From: Diphasiastrum complanatum
Lineage: Eukaryota; Streptophyta; Lycopodiopsida; Lycopodiales; Lycopodiaceae
NCBI GenBank assembly: GCA_029204225.1
Contig: MU835100.1
Span: 1-41,801, forward strand
Length of the DNA stretch: 41,801 bases
Direction of reading: 5' to 3'
The position numbers and the translations under genes are program-made. How positions within the stretch are numbered: position 1 is the stretch's first letter; every line of letters begins with the position of its first letter. A model generated the notes under the pieces. It worked only from the letters and a program-made list of their open reading frames with translations. It had not been told where the DNA came from and made no database searches. Below, piece after piece: positions 29,549 to 39,428 of this stretch.

Positions 29549-30650
29549 AATAGGAATTTACATCAGTATCCTCAAAAAGTACATCATTTTGTCGTAAATC
29601 AGTGGGAATGAGCGGAAGCTGGGAGCGAGCTTGGTGCGTGGATCAGAAGCGCCACAATTAGCAGCAAAATGTTCAAACTGAATCGATTCAACAAATGCAA
29701 GTGAACTATAACATTAGCGAGACAAATAATTGCACTATGATTAGAATAAAAAATGAGTACAATGCTTGAAGTAATTGCTTCAGCTGATCGTTGTGTGTGA
29801 TAACATTGGCAACAAAAATATCTAAATTGATTACAGTTTTTAGTAGTAACTATAAAGAGATTTTCTGATAGAGATTCTAGGATTAGATATACTGAAAATA
29901 TCTACAACTAACTTGCATTAAATGCTATCTTCTATATTGATTACAACCGCCTTGTAACTATAAATACATGTACAAAGTAGGCGGACTGTGAACGCGAAGT
30001 CGTTGGGTCGGGGATTTCCGACCGATAGTATCGAAATTTTATAGTGTATCAAATTTATACAAAGGATCGCAAAATGTACATTGAATCGAAAAATATGTAT
30101 AGGGTCGGATAAATCAGACCTGATTCGACCCGATCTAGGGTTGAAGAAGCCCGGATAATTTTCGCCTCGATCCGATGTGATTCGGGGTCAAATAATGCTC
30201 TTTTTTTACAAGAGTTACATTGGGTCGGATAAGGCTTGGGTAGGAAAAATCCGATACTAGAATTTTCAACCTTTTGCTCAGAAATTCGAGTGTTTCTTTT
30301 TCCTGATTTTGTATAGCTTTCAAGATGCTCATTAATGAATGGATTTGAGGTTGAGCATCGAATTCCAACACATTTAGCAACAGATTGTTGTGGCTAAACC
30401 TTTTAAATCTGACATGGAATCTCATAAAGTAGTTAGCCACAGATTTTCAAAGAGAGAGGTAGCAGTAGAAGAATAAATGTACCACATCTTCATCTAGCGC
30501 TTTGGATTTAGTGTAGACATGTCACACATTTCCTCTATAATTGGCATGAACATGGAGAGTGAGCTAGAGGATCCTAAGAGAAAAAATTCTATACTTGGTT
30601 GTCTTTATTTTGTGGGTGCGATGGAATCTAATTTTCCAAAGGAGGGGGGG
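29549..30650. other. Unassigned spacer between LINE fragments
   Basis: About 29990-30260 repeats the theme GGGTCGGATAA / TCCGACC / GATTCGACCCGATC many times on both strands. The 101-codon minus frame at 30135-30440 is unrecognised and may be eroded LINE RT thumb sequence. Confidence 0.35.
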
Positions 30651-31490
30651 ATTAGAGGGGTGCCATTTGGAGTTATACCACAAAAAGGTGATCATCAGCA
30701 AAGAGCTGGGGACCAATGGGAACATCACAGAAGATAAAGGGGTTGGTGGAAGGAAGAAGAAGTAGCTAATCTGTGGAGAAGGGAAATGAGTGGTTTAGTG
30801 GCAATAATAAAGAGGAAAGGGGAAAGGGGACACCCTTGTCTAATGCCACATGAAATAGTGAAAGAAGGAAAAAGGACGCCTTGGAAGAGGATGGAAGATT
30901 TAGCTGAGGAGAATAGTGCCCATATAGGATTGATGAGCATCATGCAGACCAAAGAAAGAGCAACACATAAGAATGTATTTCCAGATGATGCAATCAAAAG
31001 CTTTATCTAAGTCAATCTTAAAAAGGAGACCCTGGTAGCTGAACCACAGCCAAGAATCAATGGTAGACCAAACGTTAAGGATGTTGTCGAAAAGTGATCT
31101 GCCTTTCAGAAAATCAGACTAACTTTTCGAGAGGTGAGAAGGAAGCAGAGGCGCAATTTTCTAGCAACAGCTTCGCTACTATTTTGTAGGAGGAGTTAAG
31201 CATGGTGAGAGGCCGATAATCAAATTTTTTTTGATGGAGACTCATATTTGGGAACAAGCTTGATGAGCTCCTGGGAGAAGGATGGGGAAAACAGCTAGTC
31301 GAGATAGCATTGTTAGTGGCCGATATAGGGAGGGACCCCCAACATGGTCCCAGTGAGCCTTGAAAAAGTCAGGTGTTACTCTGTCCCCACCTTTGAAATT
31401 CTTGAGACAAAGGTCCCCTTTGGAAGTGAGGGGTGCAGTTAAAGTTTCATCAATGACATTTCTCACCCCCTTGGCCATCCCTCATTATGC
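30650..31490 (-). pseudogene. L1-like LINE reverse transcriptase, heavily broken
   Basis: Minus strand, in shifting frames from right to left: GDRVTPDFFKAHWDHVGGPS; YRPLTML and SSYKIVAKLL; DNILNVW.TIDSWL; LLFKIDLDKAFD; SCGIRQGCPLSPFLFII; and PQLFADDHLFV with the catalytic FADD motif near 30690. These are RT motifs in correct order for plant L1-type LINEs. Multiple frameshifts and stops make it dead. The plus-strand frames at 30519-31010 are its mirror image. Confidence 0.8.
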
Positions 31491-32608
31491 CACAATTAGA
31501 TGCGTGTGGTTTGGTGTCAGTTCACTCAACATGAAAGTGATGTCCATATGCCCACATGACATTGTATGTTTTCTACTGGAACAACACATATTGAACATTC
31601 TAGGGTTTAGGATCTAGAATTAGAATACACAAATTCATATAATCCTTTTCAAATTTGAAACATTTCTTATACTGACATACCATTAACAATTACCAGCAAA
31701 CTCCCACTTTTTTTATATCATGTGTTCACCATTTTTTGTTGCTTTTTTAAGAGTATCATAAATCCATTCAAATGTGCATCGTGAAGATCATTTTTCTAAC
31801 ATTTCATCATTTTCCTACAAATGGTGAGCCATCGTCCTATTCCTTCTCCTATATTGGTATATTTGTTTTCTATGATTCAAGGCCAAATTTCTTTCCTTTT
31901 TGGCTTCTTCATACCCCGCTTGTCGATCAGTTCACAAATTATACAATTTGAACATTCCAATCTTTTAACATAATAATGGTGATACATTTCTTACAACACC
32001 TTTTTCTTGCGATAATTCTTCTTAACATGTTAACCTTCTTCATTATGCCATAACCTTGGTGCACTAAGATGTATTTATGAAAGACACTTCATGATGTAAA
32101 CCAATGATTCTTGAATAAGCCAACCTTTTGTGATGCTAGGTTTTGGCCTTGCCTTTTGTCTCATGAAGTTCTATAGCACTTTCATAAAACATTCAACATC
32201 CATCTAGTGTGCACGGGGCCAAAAATGGAAATCAATTGAGCCAAATGTGCGAGAAGATGACCTTGTGTATCCATAAATGAAACTGAAAAATTTATGTCCA
32301 ACAAGCACACCATTTCAATCATTTCTTACTATTTTGCACGTCACTCCATTTGATATCTTTTGAGTTGATCCACCTACAAGATTTACATTATACAAAATTC
32401 ATTGCAAATAAAATTTTATGACAACTTTAGATTTGTCATGTCTTTTTTAAAGCCCCTAGTCTCAAATAGGTTTTGTGATACCTAACCATTCATGATAAGC
32501 TATAAGAATTTAATCCAATAATTTGTCATCTTTTGTAAGTGAGTTACACAAGGAATGTGCATAGCCAGTTGGAGTTCTTATTTGTCTTATGACATTCTTG
32601 ACATCTAA
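31491..32608. other. No gene seen
   Basis: AT-rich sequence. Could include the upstream part of the LINE, but no endonuclease or ORF1 motifs were recognised. Confidence 0.45.
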
Positions 32609-32765
32609 GAGCTCGTGGTGATGGCCGACAGGCGCTCTGACGGGTCTCTCTCTCTTTTCATATTTCGCATCGCTAGTTTTGCTTACCAAAAATGGCCCAC
32701 TTGGAGCTCCCATTCCGAGCCGGGGTTCAACGGAGCAACCCCGCTCTTTGCCAAAATCATGGCAC
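32609..32765 (-). other. GC-rich patch, possible organelle-derived insert
   Basis: About 155 bp of clearly higher GC than the flanks, ending near a short GCTCGTGG/CCATGATTTTGG boundary. The minus-strand frame (32510-32767) reads MCHDFGKERGCSVEPRLGMG then KTSDAKYEKRERPVRAPVGH. The base composition and style resemble plant mitochondrial DNA, but this is an impression, not a match. Confidence 0.25.
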
Positions 32766-32814
32766 ATTAGATATATGTGTCACCCCACTTTCGTTATATC
32801 CACTAAGATTTTTT

Positions 32815-33250
32815 ACTAATTAACTCTAGAAGGATCACCCCCAAGCCAAGGATTAGGAAGCATGAAAGTAGAGTGAGAGCCTGGCAATGAATCAACCAAA
32901 AATATGAGTAGTAGGGCGAGTTTGGCCTGCTTATATAGTAGAGACTAGAATCACCTATGCACATAGACATGCAAGGTCCTAACTCTCCTATACATAGATT
33001 CATCTATAATAGAGTCTCTATGCATGGATCCTCTATTTATAAAATTGCTATTGATAACTCTACACATGCATACATTGTCCCAAAACTTGTACTAACTCCA
33101 TTTAGTATGTTCTGGGCCTCACAAGGATATTAGTTACTTTTGAGTCATGTCCAGTATGACGTGGCATAATTAACAGCTTGTTTCACTGGAGTACCATATA
33201 TCCAAGACTAGGAGTATACTGAATCCCATGTAGTGTTCATGGACATAACA
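32815..33250 (-). mobile_element. LTR family 1, copy C (3' LTR)
   Basis: About 436 bp aligned with copies A and B. It ends GGACATAACA on the plus strand (TGTTATGTCC on the minus). A TATA-like CTACTATATAAGC lies on the minus strand near 32930. It is preceded on the minus strand by a long polypurine tract and gypsy pol. The left edge is truncated by some 60 bp relative to copy B. Confidence 0.75.
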
Positions 33251-33282
33251 TTCTCTCTCTCTCTCCCCCCCCCCCCCCCCTT
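33251..33282 (-). promoter_or_regulatory. Expanded polypurine tract
   Basis: 32 uninterrupted pyrimidines on the plus strand (CT repeats, then 18 C, then TT), i.e. a pure G/GA purine tract on the minus strand directly abutting the LTR start. The related copy A has only about 13 purines, so this one has grown by slippage. Confidence 0.75.
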
Positions 33283-33297
33283 GAACAGCTCCCATCC

Positions 33298-34017
33298 TCA
33301 GAAGCTGAACTTAGGAAAATTCTTTTTTATGCTATCAACTCTCTCCCACGAATCATCATCCTCAGTACGACCTTTCCACCAAATTAAGCACTCAGAGATA
33401 GAACAATTTCTCAATTGTTTATCTCTGGTTCTGAGCACTTTCTCAAGAGCCAAAGGTACACTAAGCGATAAATCTTCCAAATGGGATAAATCCTCATCCA
33501 ATCCAATTGTATCACCTTCATGTAAACTTAGTTTCAAATGACTTACATGAAGTACTAGGTGTGCAGCCGATTTTCCTTGAAGATCGAGTACCAATTCTAC
33601 GTACAATCCTGAACAGTCCACAAAAATGGGTAACAATTTGCAATGCTTCCCTGTATGTAATGTCTTAGAATCTTTTGGAATCCTACGATATACCCAGTCA
33701 TCAACTTTAAAATCTCTTGGAGATCTCTTAAGATCGGTATAGTGTTTAGCTCCATCTTGAGCACTACGAATACTATCCTTAGCCACTTGCAACATCTCTT
33801 GCATATCATGCAGGAAATCAGCAACCTTCTGGATCTTAACAGACTTCGTCTCAACATTTACTGGAGATCTAGGTTGAAAACCGTACATAAGTATAAAAGG
33901 ACTATCGCCTGTAGCAGAATGTTTTCTACTATTATATGCAAACTCAACCAGTGGGAGGTAATCTTCCCAATGAATTTGCTTGTGAGAAACATACATCCTT
34001 TCTATCTGGACATCTGA
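33298..34017 (-). pseudogene. Ty3/gypsy (chromovirus-type) integrase C-terminus and chromodomain
   Basis: A 232-codon minus frame. It starts MYVSHKQIHWEDYLPLVEFA, then YGFQPRSPVNVE, KHYTDLKRSPRDFKVDDWVY, RIPKDSKTLHTGKHCKLLPI, AHLVLHVSHLKLSLHEGD and the chromodomain ALEKVLRTRDKQLRNCSISE, CLIWWKGRTEDDDSWERVD. The usual integrase GPF block is altered (FVDCSGLYV). The upstream integrase core, RNase H and RT are missing: a stop and loss of homology at about 34010-34025 give way to copia sequence. It is the best-preserved TE frame in the window. Confidence 0.88.
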
Positions 34018-34069
34018 TTCAAGATGACTGAGAAGAACTTAAACTCAGGGAAGTTTCCAGTTTATGGAA

Positions 34070-34815
34070 TAGTGCTGACTTGATTAGAGCTGTCTCTTAT
34101 GTAACGGATTTCATGATCAAATTCTTGTAGTGCTTGGCAATTGACTCCATCTCTTCTTCCATGGCTTTGACCCAAATGTCATCATCTTTCACTTCACCAT
34201 AAGTTGAATGTTCTTTGTTTTGAATGATGCTTGATAAGAGAGCATACTTTGCTTCATACCTATCATGTTACGTCTTCTCTCTCGTTGATCTTCTATGAAT
34301 TCTTATTATGCCATCCTTGCTACTTGGTGTGTCCAACTTCTCAATATCCTCATCTCTGTACAACTTTGATTCATCAAAGATAACATCACGATTGATATGC
34401 ATTTTCCTTTCCAAAGGATCATAGCATCTATAGCCCTTCACACGATCATCATATCCTAAGAAGATGCACTTCAAAGCTTTTACATCAAGCTTACCCCCCC
34501 TCTCTTCCTTATGAATGTGTACAAAGGCCTTACATCCAAAGATTCGCAAGTGATTCACCTTTGGCTTCTTCTTCATGAACACCTCTTCAAGTGTTATCTT
34601 TGGTATGACAATGGTAGGACTCCTATTCTGGAGATAAACCGCGGTATTGCATGCTTCTGACCAAAAGCCCTTTGGTAGTTTCATCTCAGTAAGCATAGAT
34701 CTGGCGCTCTCTGCGATCGTACGATTCTTGCGCTCCGCTAGACCATTGAGTTTGGCAGTGTGAGCTTGTGTGAATTGTCTTTTGATTCCACATTGGTCGC
34801 AAAAGTCTTTTCATA
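34070..34815 (-). pseudogene. Ty1/copia integrase C-terminus to start of RT
   Basis: Minus strand: FCDQCGIKRQFTQAHTAKLN, GLAERKNRTIAESARSML (integrase core end), PKGFWSEACNTAVYLQNRSP, FGCKAFVHIHKEERGGKLDV, KCIFLGYDDRVKGYRCYDP, then after a stop near 34268 YEAKYALLSSIIQNKEHSTY, DDIWVKAMEEEMESIAKHYK and a stop at about 34099. The motifs and order are those of copia integrase followed by the start of RT. It is truncated at both ends and butted against gypsy sequence, so it is a chimeric junction of two TE types. Confidence 0.85.
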
Positions 34816-35928
34816 TTGTTGGACCATTTAGAAAAGAGATTGCTAGCTAGAAGAATTCATAAGAAAGGATGCATCAAACTTCAAACCTACATAGCAAAGG
34901 CACATTAGCTTTTAAAAAGTTAGCACAATACCTTACCAATTTGGTGACAAAGCTAACACAAGACAAGCACTTCAATGTATCTTTGGAATGAAATTTGAAC
35001 ACTTGTTTGGTTATAAGTGGGGTGGGGTTTGAGTGTAGATAAAAGCAAAATTGTTGCATGCATGTGAAATTATACTTTCCAAGAAAATCAGCGGAGCTGT
35101 TTTTGTTGCATTTGTAGGTATTTTGCACTAACATCAATGTATGCAGAGTCAGTACACTATAATCTCATTTGCATCATTTTATGCACACGCATACTACTAT
35201 CCATCCATCCATCCATCCATGAGAAGAAAATCTATAAAGCTATTTACATTTGCACATGTAATTTTGGAAGGAAAAGCCAATGGGCATGTATGCTCCTAGA
35301 AAAATAAAAGGCTGTGGTTTACTGGATACGGAAGAAAGTTGAGTTGGTTGAAATCTCGTAATGGACGTTGCCAGCTTCGTCCATCCCTTCCACGAATGCA
35401 ATGCCGCGATTGCTCCATCCACGATCCAACAGCAAAGAATTCGATGGATTATGAGTTGACGAAGGCTTTGAACAATCGAAAAAGTGATGATGGTGATGGT
35501 TTGCTGATAGTTACAAGGAAACTAAGGTGGTGGTGATAGTGATGCGATGCTATGCTGTTGGTTGGATGGTGTCGTAGGTCACTACTTCTCAACGGATGGA
35601 AGGATGGCCCTTGGATAAGATGAAAAGTCGAAGAAATGAATGAGGTTTTGGCCGTGTTGGATACAGACTTTCATCTTCGAGTCCGATTCCATTAGCAGCT
35701 AGTGAGAGTAACATCTATGTCGTTTAATTCTTTGCCTTCAGTTTTTGTTTATTGTTCACTTTGTGCTAATTTGACTTGGATTTGGAACTTGCTACATAGA
35801 GTTCTCGAGATTCAGAAAGGCGTGAGGTCGCAGCCCGCATGTATTATGCTTTCTTGCTAAAAAATTTCATGAGATTGTTTTAGCAAGGTTTTTAAGTTAT
35901 TACTTCTACTAAATTTTGTGAAGATTTT
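34816..35928. other. No gene identified; CCAT repeat
   Basis: (CCAT)n at 35199-35220. Overlapping frames of 60-65 codons at 35240-35422 (minus) and 35339-35536 (plus) have balanced composition but no motif. The part upstream of 35929 could be the promoter or 5' leader of the following ORF. Confidence 0.45.
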
Positions 35929-36411
35929 ATGGCGTGTAGCAGTTTCATGGCTCATCCAGGATCACAGCACGAGGAATTGAATAGCCCTTCTTCCTCCTCA
36001 TGGTTACTGTCAGCTATACAGCGCTCTAAACTTCAAGAAAATTTATTAGTTTCGACTTCGAACAGAGCCTCCAGCGATGCTAAGGCATCTGAAACAAGCC
36101 TGAAGATTAAAGTTCCGCGAACTCCCCCGCACGCCTTCCGCCAACGCAATTTTGAGGACTTTTTAGATACTAGCACAGATATTATGCTGCACGACCGTGT
36201 CATTAAGCTTCGAACAGAAGACGAGTACCTGACGAAGGATCTGGTCGAAGGACTGGATCCAGCAAGAGAGGTTAAGATATGTGTAGGACATATTATTGCT
36301 TCTGGTGTAAAAGACCTGGCATTGAATTCAGATCGTAAGCCTTCTAATCCTTCGCCATTGGGAGTAAGGAAGATGCAAGCTAGCCCAGTCTGGAACCGCA
36401 CCGAAGCTTGA
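35929..36411 (+). CDS. Unrecognised 160-codon protein, probably frameshifted or spliced near its end
   Basis: It starts MACSSFMAHPGSQHEELNSP, has a Ser-rich N-terminus (SPSSSSWLLSAIQRSKLQEN), then SLKIKVPRTPPHAFRQRNFE, TDIMLHDRVIKLRTEDEYLT, KDLVEGLDPAREVKICVGHI and SDRKPSNPSPLG. It is the most gene-like orphan frame here, with a long ORF, good codon composition and higher GC than its flanks. After a TGA at 36409-36411 the +1 frame continues sensibly to a TAG at 36512-36514 (LENVGFAQMLIEDVQGALLR, GLPEIISDITVSFPD), so the true C-terminus may be reached by a frameshift or unannotated splicing. No family recognised. Confidence 0.45.
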   Translation: MACSSFMAHPGSQHEELNSPSSSSWLLSAIQRSKLQENLLVSTSNRASSDAKASETSLKIKVPRTPPHAFRQRNFEDFLDTSTDIMLHDRVIKLRTEDEYLTKDLVEGLDPAREVKICVGHIIASGVKDLALNSDRKPSNPSPLGVRKMQASPVWNRTEA

Positions 36412-36514
36412 AAATGTCGGCTTTGCGCAGATGCTCATTGAAGATGTTCAAGGTGCTCTATTACGAGGACTTCCTGAGATAATCTCAGATATAACTGTTT
36501 CATTTCCTGATTAG
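36412..36514 (+). CDS. Possible C-terminal continuation of the 35929 ORF in the +1 frame
   Basis: The +1 frame is open from about 36363 and reads APKLENVGFAQMLIEDVQGA, LLRGLPEIISDITVSFPD and stop. The composition continues that of the upstream ORF. GTAAGG and CCCAG flank the region where the frame would change, but only about 25 nt apart, too short for a normal intron. A one-base indel or sequence error is the simpler explanation. Confidence 0.35.
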
Positions 36515-36974
36515 AAACCTGAATTCTTAAAATGCTGAAGTGCGCTCGTTAAATATGAACAAAAGGCAGATAAGAGGTACTGGTGTATAGTTTTTCTGGT
36601 AATCTTTGCGCATTCTGCCTTAATGCAACAGTTATATGAATTTTTTTAATATCAGGTAGTGGCAGGACTGAACACCAGTTTCAATTTTGGGCCATTTCTC
36701 ATAGTTCCTTTTGAAATCGAATTTGGATAGAAACTTACGTTAACGTGTTTGGAGTAGATACATACTTTGAACTTCATCAGAAAAGCAGCAAATGGTGCGC
36801 TTTTCTTCTGAAGAATAGACTGTTAATAAGACAAGGGAAAACTCCTGGCAGTACTGTTGTGCCACTTTGCATACTCGGACATTTCGACTGAAAAGGTGCA
36901 GTTTCTAACTTTTTCACTTCTATTTCGGAGATCGAAATCATTAGTCCTTGTTCTTCTGATGATAATGATTTTAG

Positions 36975-37193
36975 GTGAAAAAGCTTTTACAGATAATTAT
37001 CAGCCCAGATCACTTCAGTCAGAAGGAGCAAGGCAACTGTGCTACTTGTCAAGTCTATAGCAGCTCGAATAGACAATTCCCTTTGAACCGATCTGACATC
37101 CCAACTAATCTTAGAAACACTGGTTTTCTTTTTCATCCAAAGTGGTTTAAGAAAGAAGAATGCAATATCAACCAGAATAGGTGGATTCCCTAG
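36975..37193 (+). CDS. Possible downstream exon, unrecognised
   Basis: After an acceptor-like ATGATTTTAG, the frame reads VKKLLQIIISPDHFSQKEQG, NCATCQVYSSSNRQFPLNRS, DIPTNLRNTGFLFHPKWFKK, EECNINQNRWIP and TAG. It has protein-like composition and the same strand as the ORF at 35929, 0.5 kb upstream. A CATC zinc-knuckle-like pair is the only motif. It could be an exon of the same gene. Unproven. Confidence 0.3.
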   Translation: MKKLLQIIISPDHFSQKEQGNCATCQVYSSSNRQFPLNRSDIPTNLRNTGFLFHPKWFKKEECNINQNRWIP

Positions 37194-37221
37194 TTGTATC
37201 ATTAGTTACTCTGAATCATCC

Positions 37222-37477
37222 AAGGGCTCACTAAGTTATCTTTGCCATCCAAAGTTTCTTTGGTCCTATATTCAAACCCCCTTTGAAACCAAGATGCATT
37301 ATCCAGGAGTAGGCTCTTTTAGTTAGCTTGGCATCCAAAGTTTCTTTGGTCGAGATTCAAGACCCTTTGAAAACCAAGATGCTCCTTTGACCCAATGGGG
37401 TTGGCTCAATTGGTTAGCTTGACATCCAAATTTTTCTTTGATCCCAGGTTGGGGCCTCCCCTTAGAAACCAAGAAGC
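37222..37477 (+). repeat. Tandem array of three tRNA-like SINE heads
   Basis: Three units at 37222-37297, about 37313-37382 and 37391-37477 share CATCCAAAGTTTCTTTGGTC and end CCTT-GAAACCAAGAWG. The third is closest to the intact copy at 39118-39202: it keeps the A-box-like TGGCTCAATTGG (37402-37413) but has a damaged B box (GGTTGGGGCC). Units one and two lack a clean A box. All are in plus orientation, opposite to the copy at 39 kb. Confidence 0.75.
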
Positions 37478-37755
37478 ATTAGTTATTTTGAGATCTTCCA
37501 ACATGTGGTGAGTCCGTGTGTTGTGCTTGAGTTGGCCACCTAGGTTGGATTTTGGATGATCCCACAGGTACCAAAAAGCATTAGCTACTTTGAGAGTTTG
37601 TGTATTTGGTGCATCTTGCCTGAGTTTGGCTTGATTATGTGTGGTCCCACATGCTGATAATACCAAGAAGCATTAACTACTTTGTGAGTTGAGCTTGCCC
37701 AACTAGGTTCCATACTTTGTGATTTGATAATACCAAAAAGTGTTAGTTCTTTTGC
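37478..37755 (+). repeat. Tail repeats ACCAAGAAGCATTAGYTACTTTGAG
   Basis: The end of each SINE-like unit (ACCAAGAAG) plus the flank CATTAGTTACTTTGAG recurs at about 37471, 37569, 37661 and 37733, with spacers of 70-100 bp. A related CATTAGTTACTCTGA lies before the array at 37202. So the array was extended by duplications that include the unit's 3' end and its flanking sequence. Confidence 0.65.
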
Positions 37756-38885
37756 ACTATATCATTTCTAAGGACAATATATTTAGTATATGATATCCAC
37801 GGAATGCCAAGCAATCATAAATTTGATGGCACATTATATAACATATATTCATTGAGAAACCAAGCAAAATTTGCATTGAAGCACAAAGTTCCCACAATAT
37901 ATCCCTAGTTTAAATTTTGGAACCTTAGTTTGAAGCACTAAATTCAAGCCTCCATCTCATAGGGTGCAATGTTTGTATGTCCAGTGAGAACTTACACTTA
38001 TGACTCAATGGTCCATATGACATGGCACATTTGAATTTAACCCACACGGATTTCATACTCACTAACATTGCTTTAACCTCATGACCCATATTTGAAAGGC
38101 CTCTTGTTCTCATTTATGGCATTAGAGGCCCCACACACCTTCTTATTGTAGGAAAATAGCTCAATATATTGGCACGTATAAACTTGAATACTATATTTAG
38201 AAGGTCAAAATAGTTTGACCAAAAGTCGAGGTGTTGAATTGCACGTGGAATATGAAAGGAAGGGGCCAAGTTGGTCTATATTGATGGAGTTAATCTTATT
38301 CCTACTCAACAATTTTATCTTTTGAGAATTTTCATCCATCTGTATATAATCATTCTTTTACAAGGCATTCGACACAATTTATGGTATTACTCAAGCTTTT
38401 ACAAAGCCTGGGTCAAAATATATTTTGACCCTTGAGAATCAGGATCCATTTTGACCATGATCGTGACATCGACTGCAAAAATGAATGAGATTTTATAATA
38501 GTTAGAAGAATGCAGAAACTACTCTTAGATCGGCCTAAACTTGTGAACACCCAGTTCAATGTAACAAATTTTACAAGAACAACAAATGTTTCAAGTAATA
38601 TTAGGTCTTCATAATGAACAACTCCCATATCTGGCATCCTTACTAATTCCAAAGTTAGCTTCATCATTTCCTCCACTAGTGGCCTCTCCTCCAAATCTAC
38701 TACAACCAAAGACTTTTCTAATAACTATGATAAGACTCAAAAACTCCGTCTTTCAGCATTCAGTAAAATTCCTCATTTTTGTTCAAAAAACATCCTTTAT
38801 GTTAGATCTCCCCTCAAAGGTCACTCTTGGTATTATGGCCATATTCGGTTAAGGACTTGGAATATTCCTAATATGGTAGACCGGC
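37756..38885. other. No gene seen
   Basis: AT-rich. The overlapping 98-codon minus frame (38413-38709) and 88-codon plus frame (38586-38852) mirror each other and show no known motif. Confidence 0.45.
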
Positions 38886-39101
38886 CCTTCAGTATTCAAG
38901 ACTATTAGTCACGCCATGATTTAATTCCATGTCAAGGCCTGTTTGTGACTAATTACCTTGAGAGGACCCAGACACTCTAATTGAAACATATGGAGTATTT
39001 CATGTCTGTGTGACGGATATAGGTAGGAGGACTGCATGAAGAGATGTGATCTATTTATAGTTGACCTACATGGGGGTTGCATGGTTTCATGCACAGGACT
39101 C

Positions 39102-39117
39102 TACTCTCTATATAATG
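39102..39117. repeat. Left 16-bp target-site duplication of the mini-SINE
   Basis: TACTCTCTATATAATG, identical to 39203-39218 across an 85-bp insert. Confidence 0.9.
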
Positions 39118-39202
39118 CTTCTTGGTTTCCAAGGGGAGGCTCGAACCTGGGACCAAAGAAACTTTGGATGCCAAGCCAACCAACTGAGCCAACCCCGTTG
39201 GG
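39118..39202 (-). mobile_element. 85-bp tRNA-like SINE with perfect 16-bp TSD
   Basis: On the minus strand the element starts CCCAACGGGGTTGGC, has a pol III A-box-like TGGCTCAGTTGG (plus 39180-39191), the stem CCAAA-GTTTC-TTTGG, a B-box-like GGTTCGAGCC (plus 39138-39147), then CTCCCCTTGGAAACCAAGAAG. It is bounded by identical 16-bp copies of TACTCTCTATATAATG (39102-39117, 39203-39218), proof of insertion by target-primed reverse transcription. At 85 bp it is hardly more than a tRNA body with a short non-poly(A) tail, smaller than typical plant SINEs. The D and T arms do not fold as a functional tRNA. The host LTR is otherwise continuous, so the insertion is younger than the LTR. Confidence 0.85.
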
Positions 39203-39218
39203 TACTCTCTATATAATG
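39203..39218. repeat. Right 16-bp target-site duplication of the mini-SINE
   Basis: Identical to 39102-39117. Confidence 0.9.
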
Positions 39219-39410
39219 AGATAGGGATTCTCCCGTACACATATTGGGTTTAGGTTACCAGGTTCTCTCTTCTCCTCTTGCTTCACATGGCATGGCTTGG
39301 GGGCTAGATCCAGTTTTGATCTAGGTTTGGTTGGGCGGTTTGGCTCCATAGCTTTTTCTATTGTGTTCTCTTATCCTCATCTTAGGGGTTATCCCTTTAG
39401 GGTCTTTACA

Positions 39411-39428
39411 TTGGTATCACAGCCAGCC
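39411..39428 (+). promoter_or_regulatory. Retrotransposon primer-binding site (initiator Met-tRNA type)
   Basis: TTGGTATCACAGCCAGCC directly after the LTR end, close to the plant consensus TGGTATCAGAGCCAGG complementary to the 3' end of initiator Met-tRNA. The internal region to 39670 has no recognisable gag. Confidence 0.75.

Larger units (their letters stand above)
39010..39410 (+). mobile_element. 5' LTR (right part defined; left edge uncertain)
   Basis: It ends GGGTCTTTACA at 39410, immediately before a primer-binding site. It shares the GCTTGGGGGCTAGATCC block with the degenerate LTR at about 3600-4010. A nested SINE copy occupies 39118-39202. The left end is a guess. Confidence 0.55.

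Noticed and set aside
30519-31010. Plus-strand frames of 72-74 codons
   Set aside because: They are the antisense of LINE reverse transcriptase motifs (GIRQGCPLSPFLF, FADD) on the minus strand.
39118-39202. A tRNA gene on the minus strand
   Set aside because: A- and B-box-like motifs are present, but the T arm and 7-nt anticodon loop do not form and the unit is bounded by a 16-bp TSD, so it is a SINE copy and not a tRNA gene.
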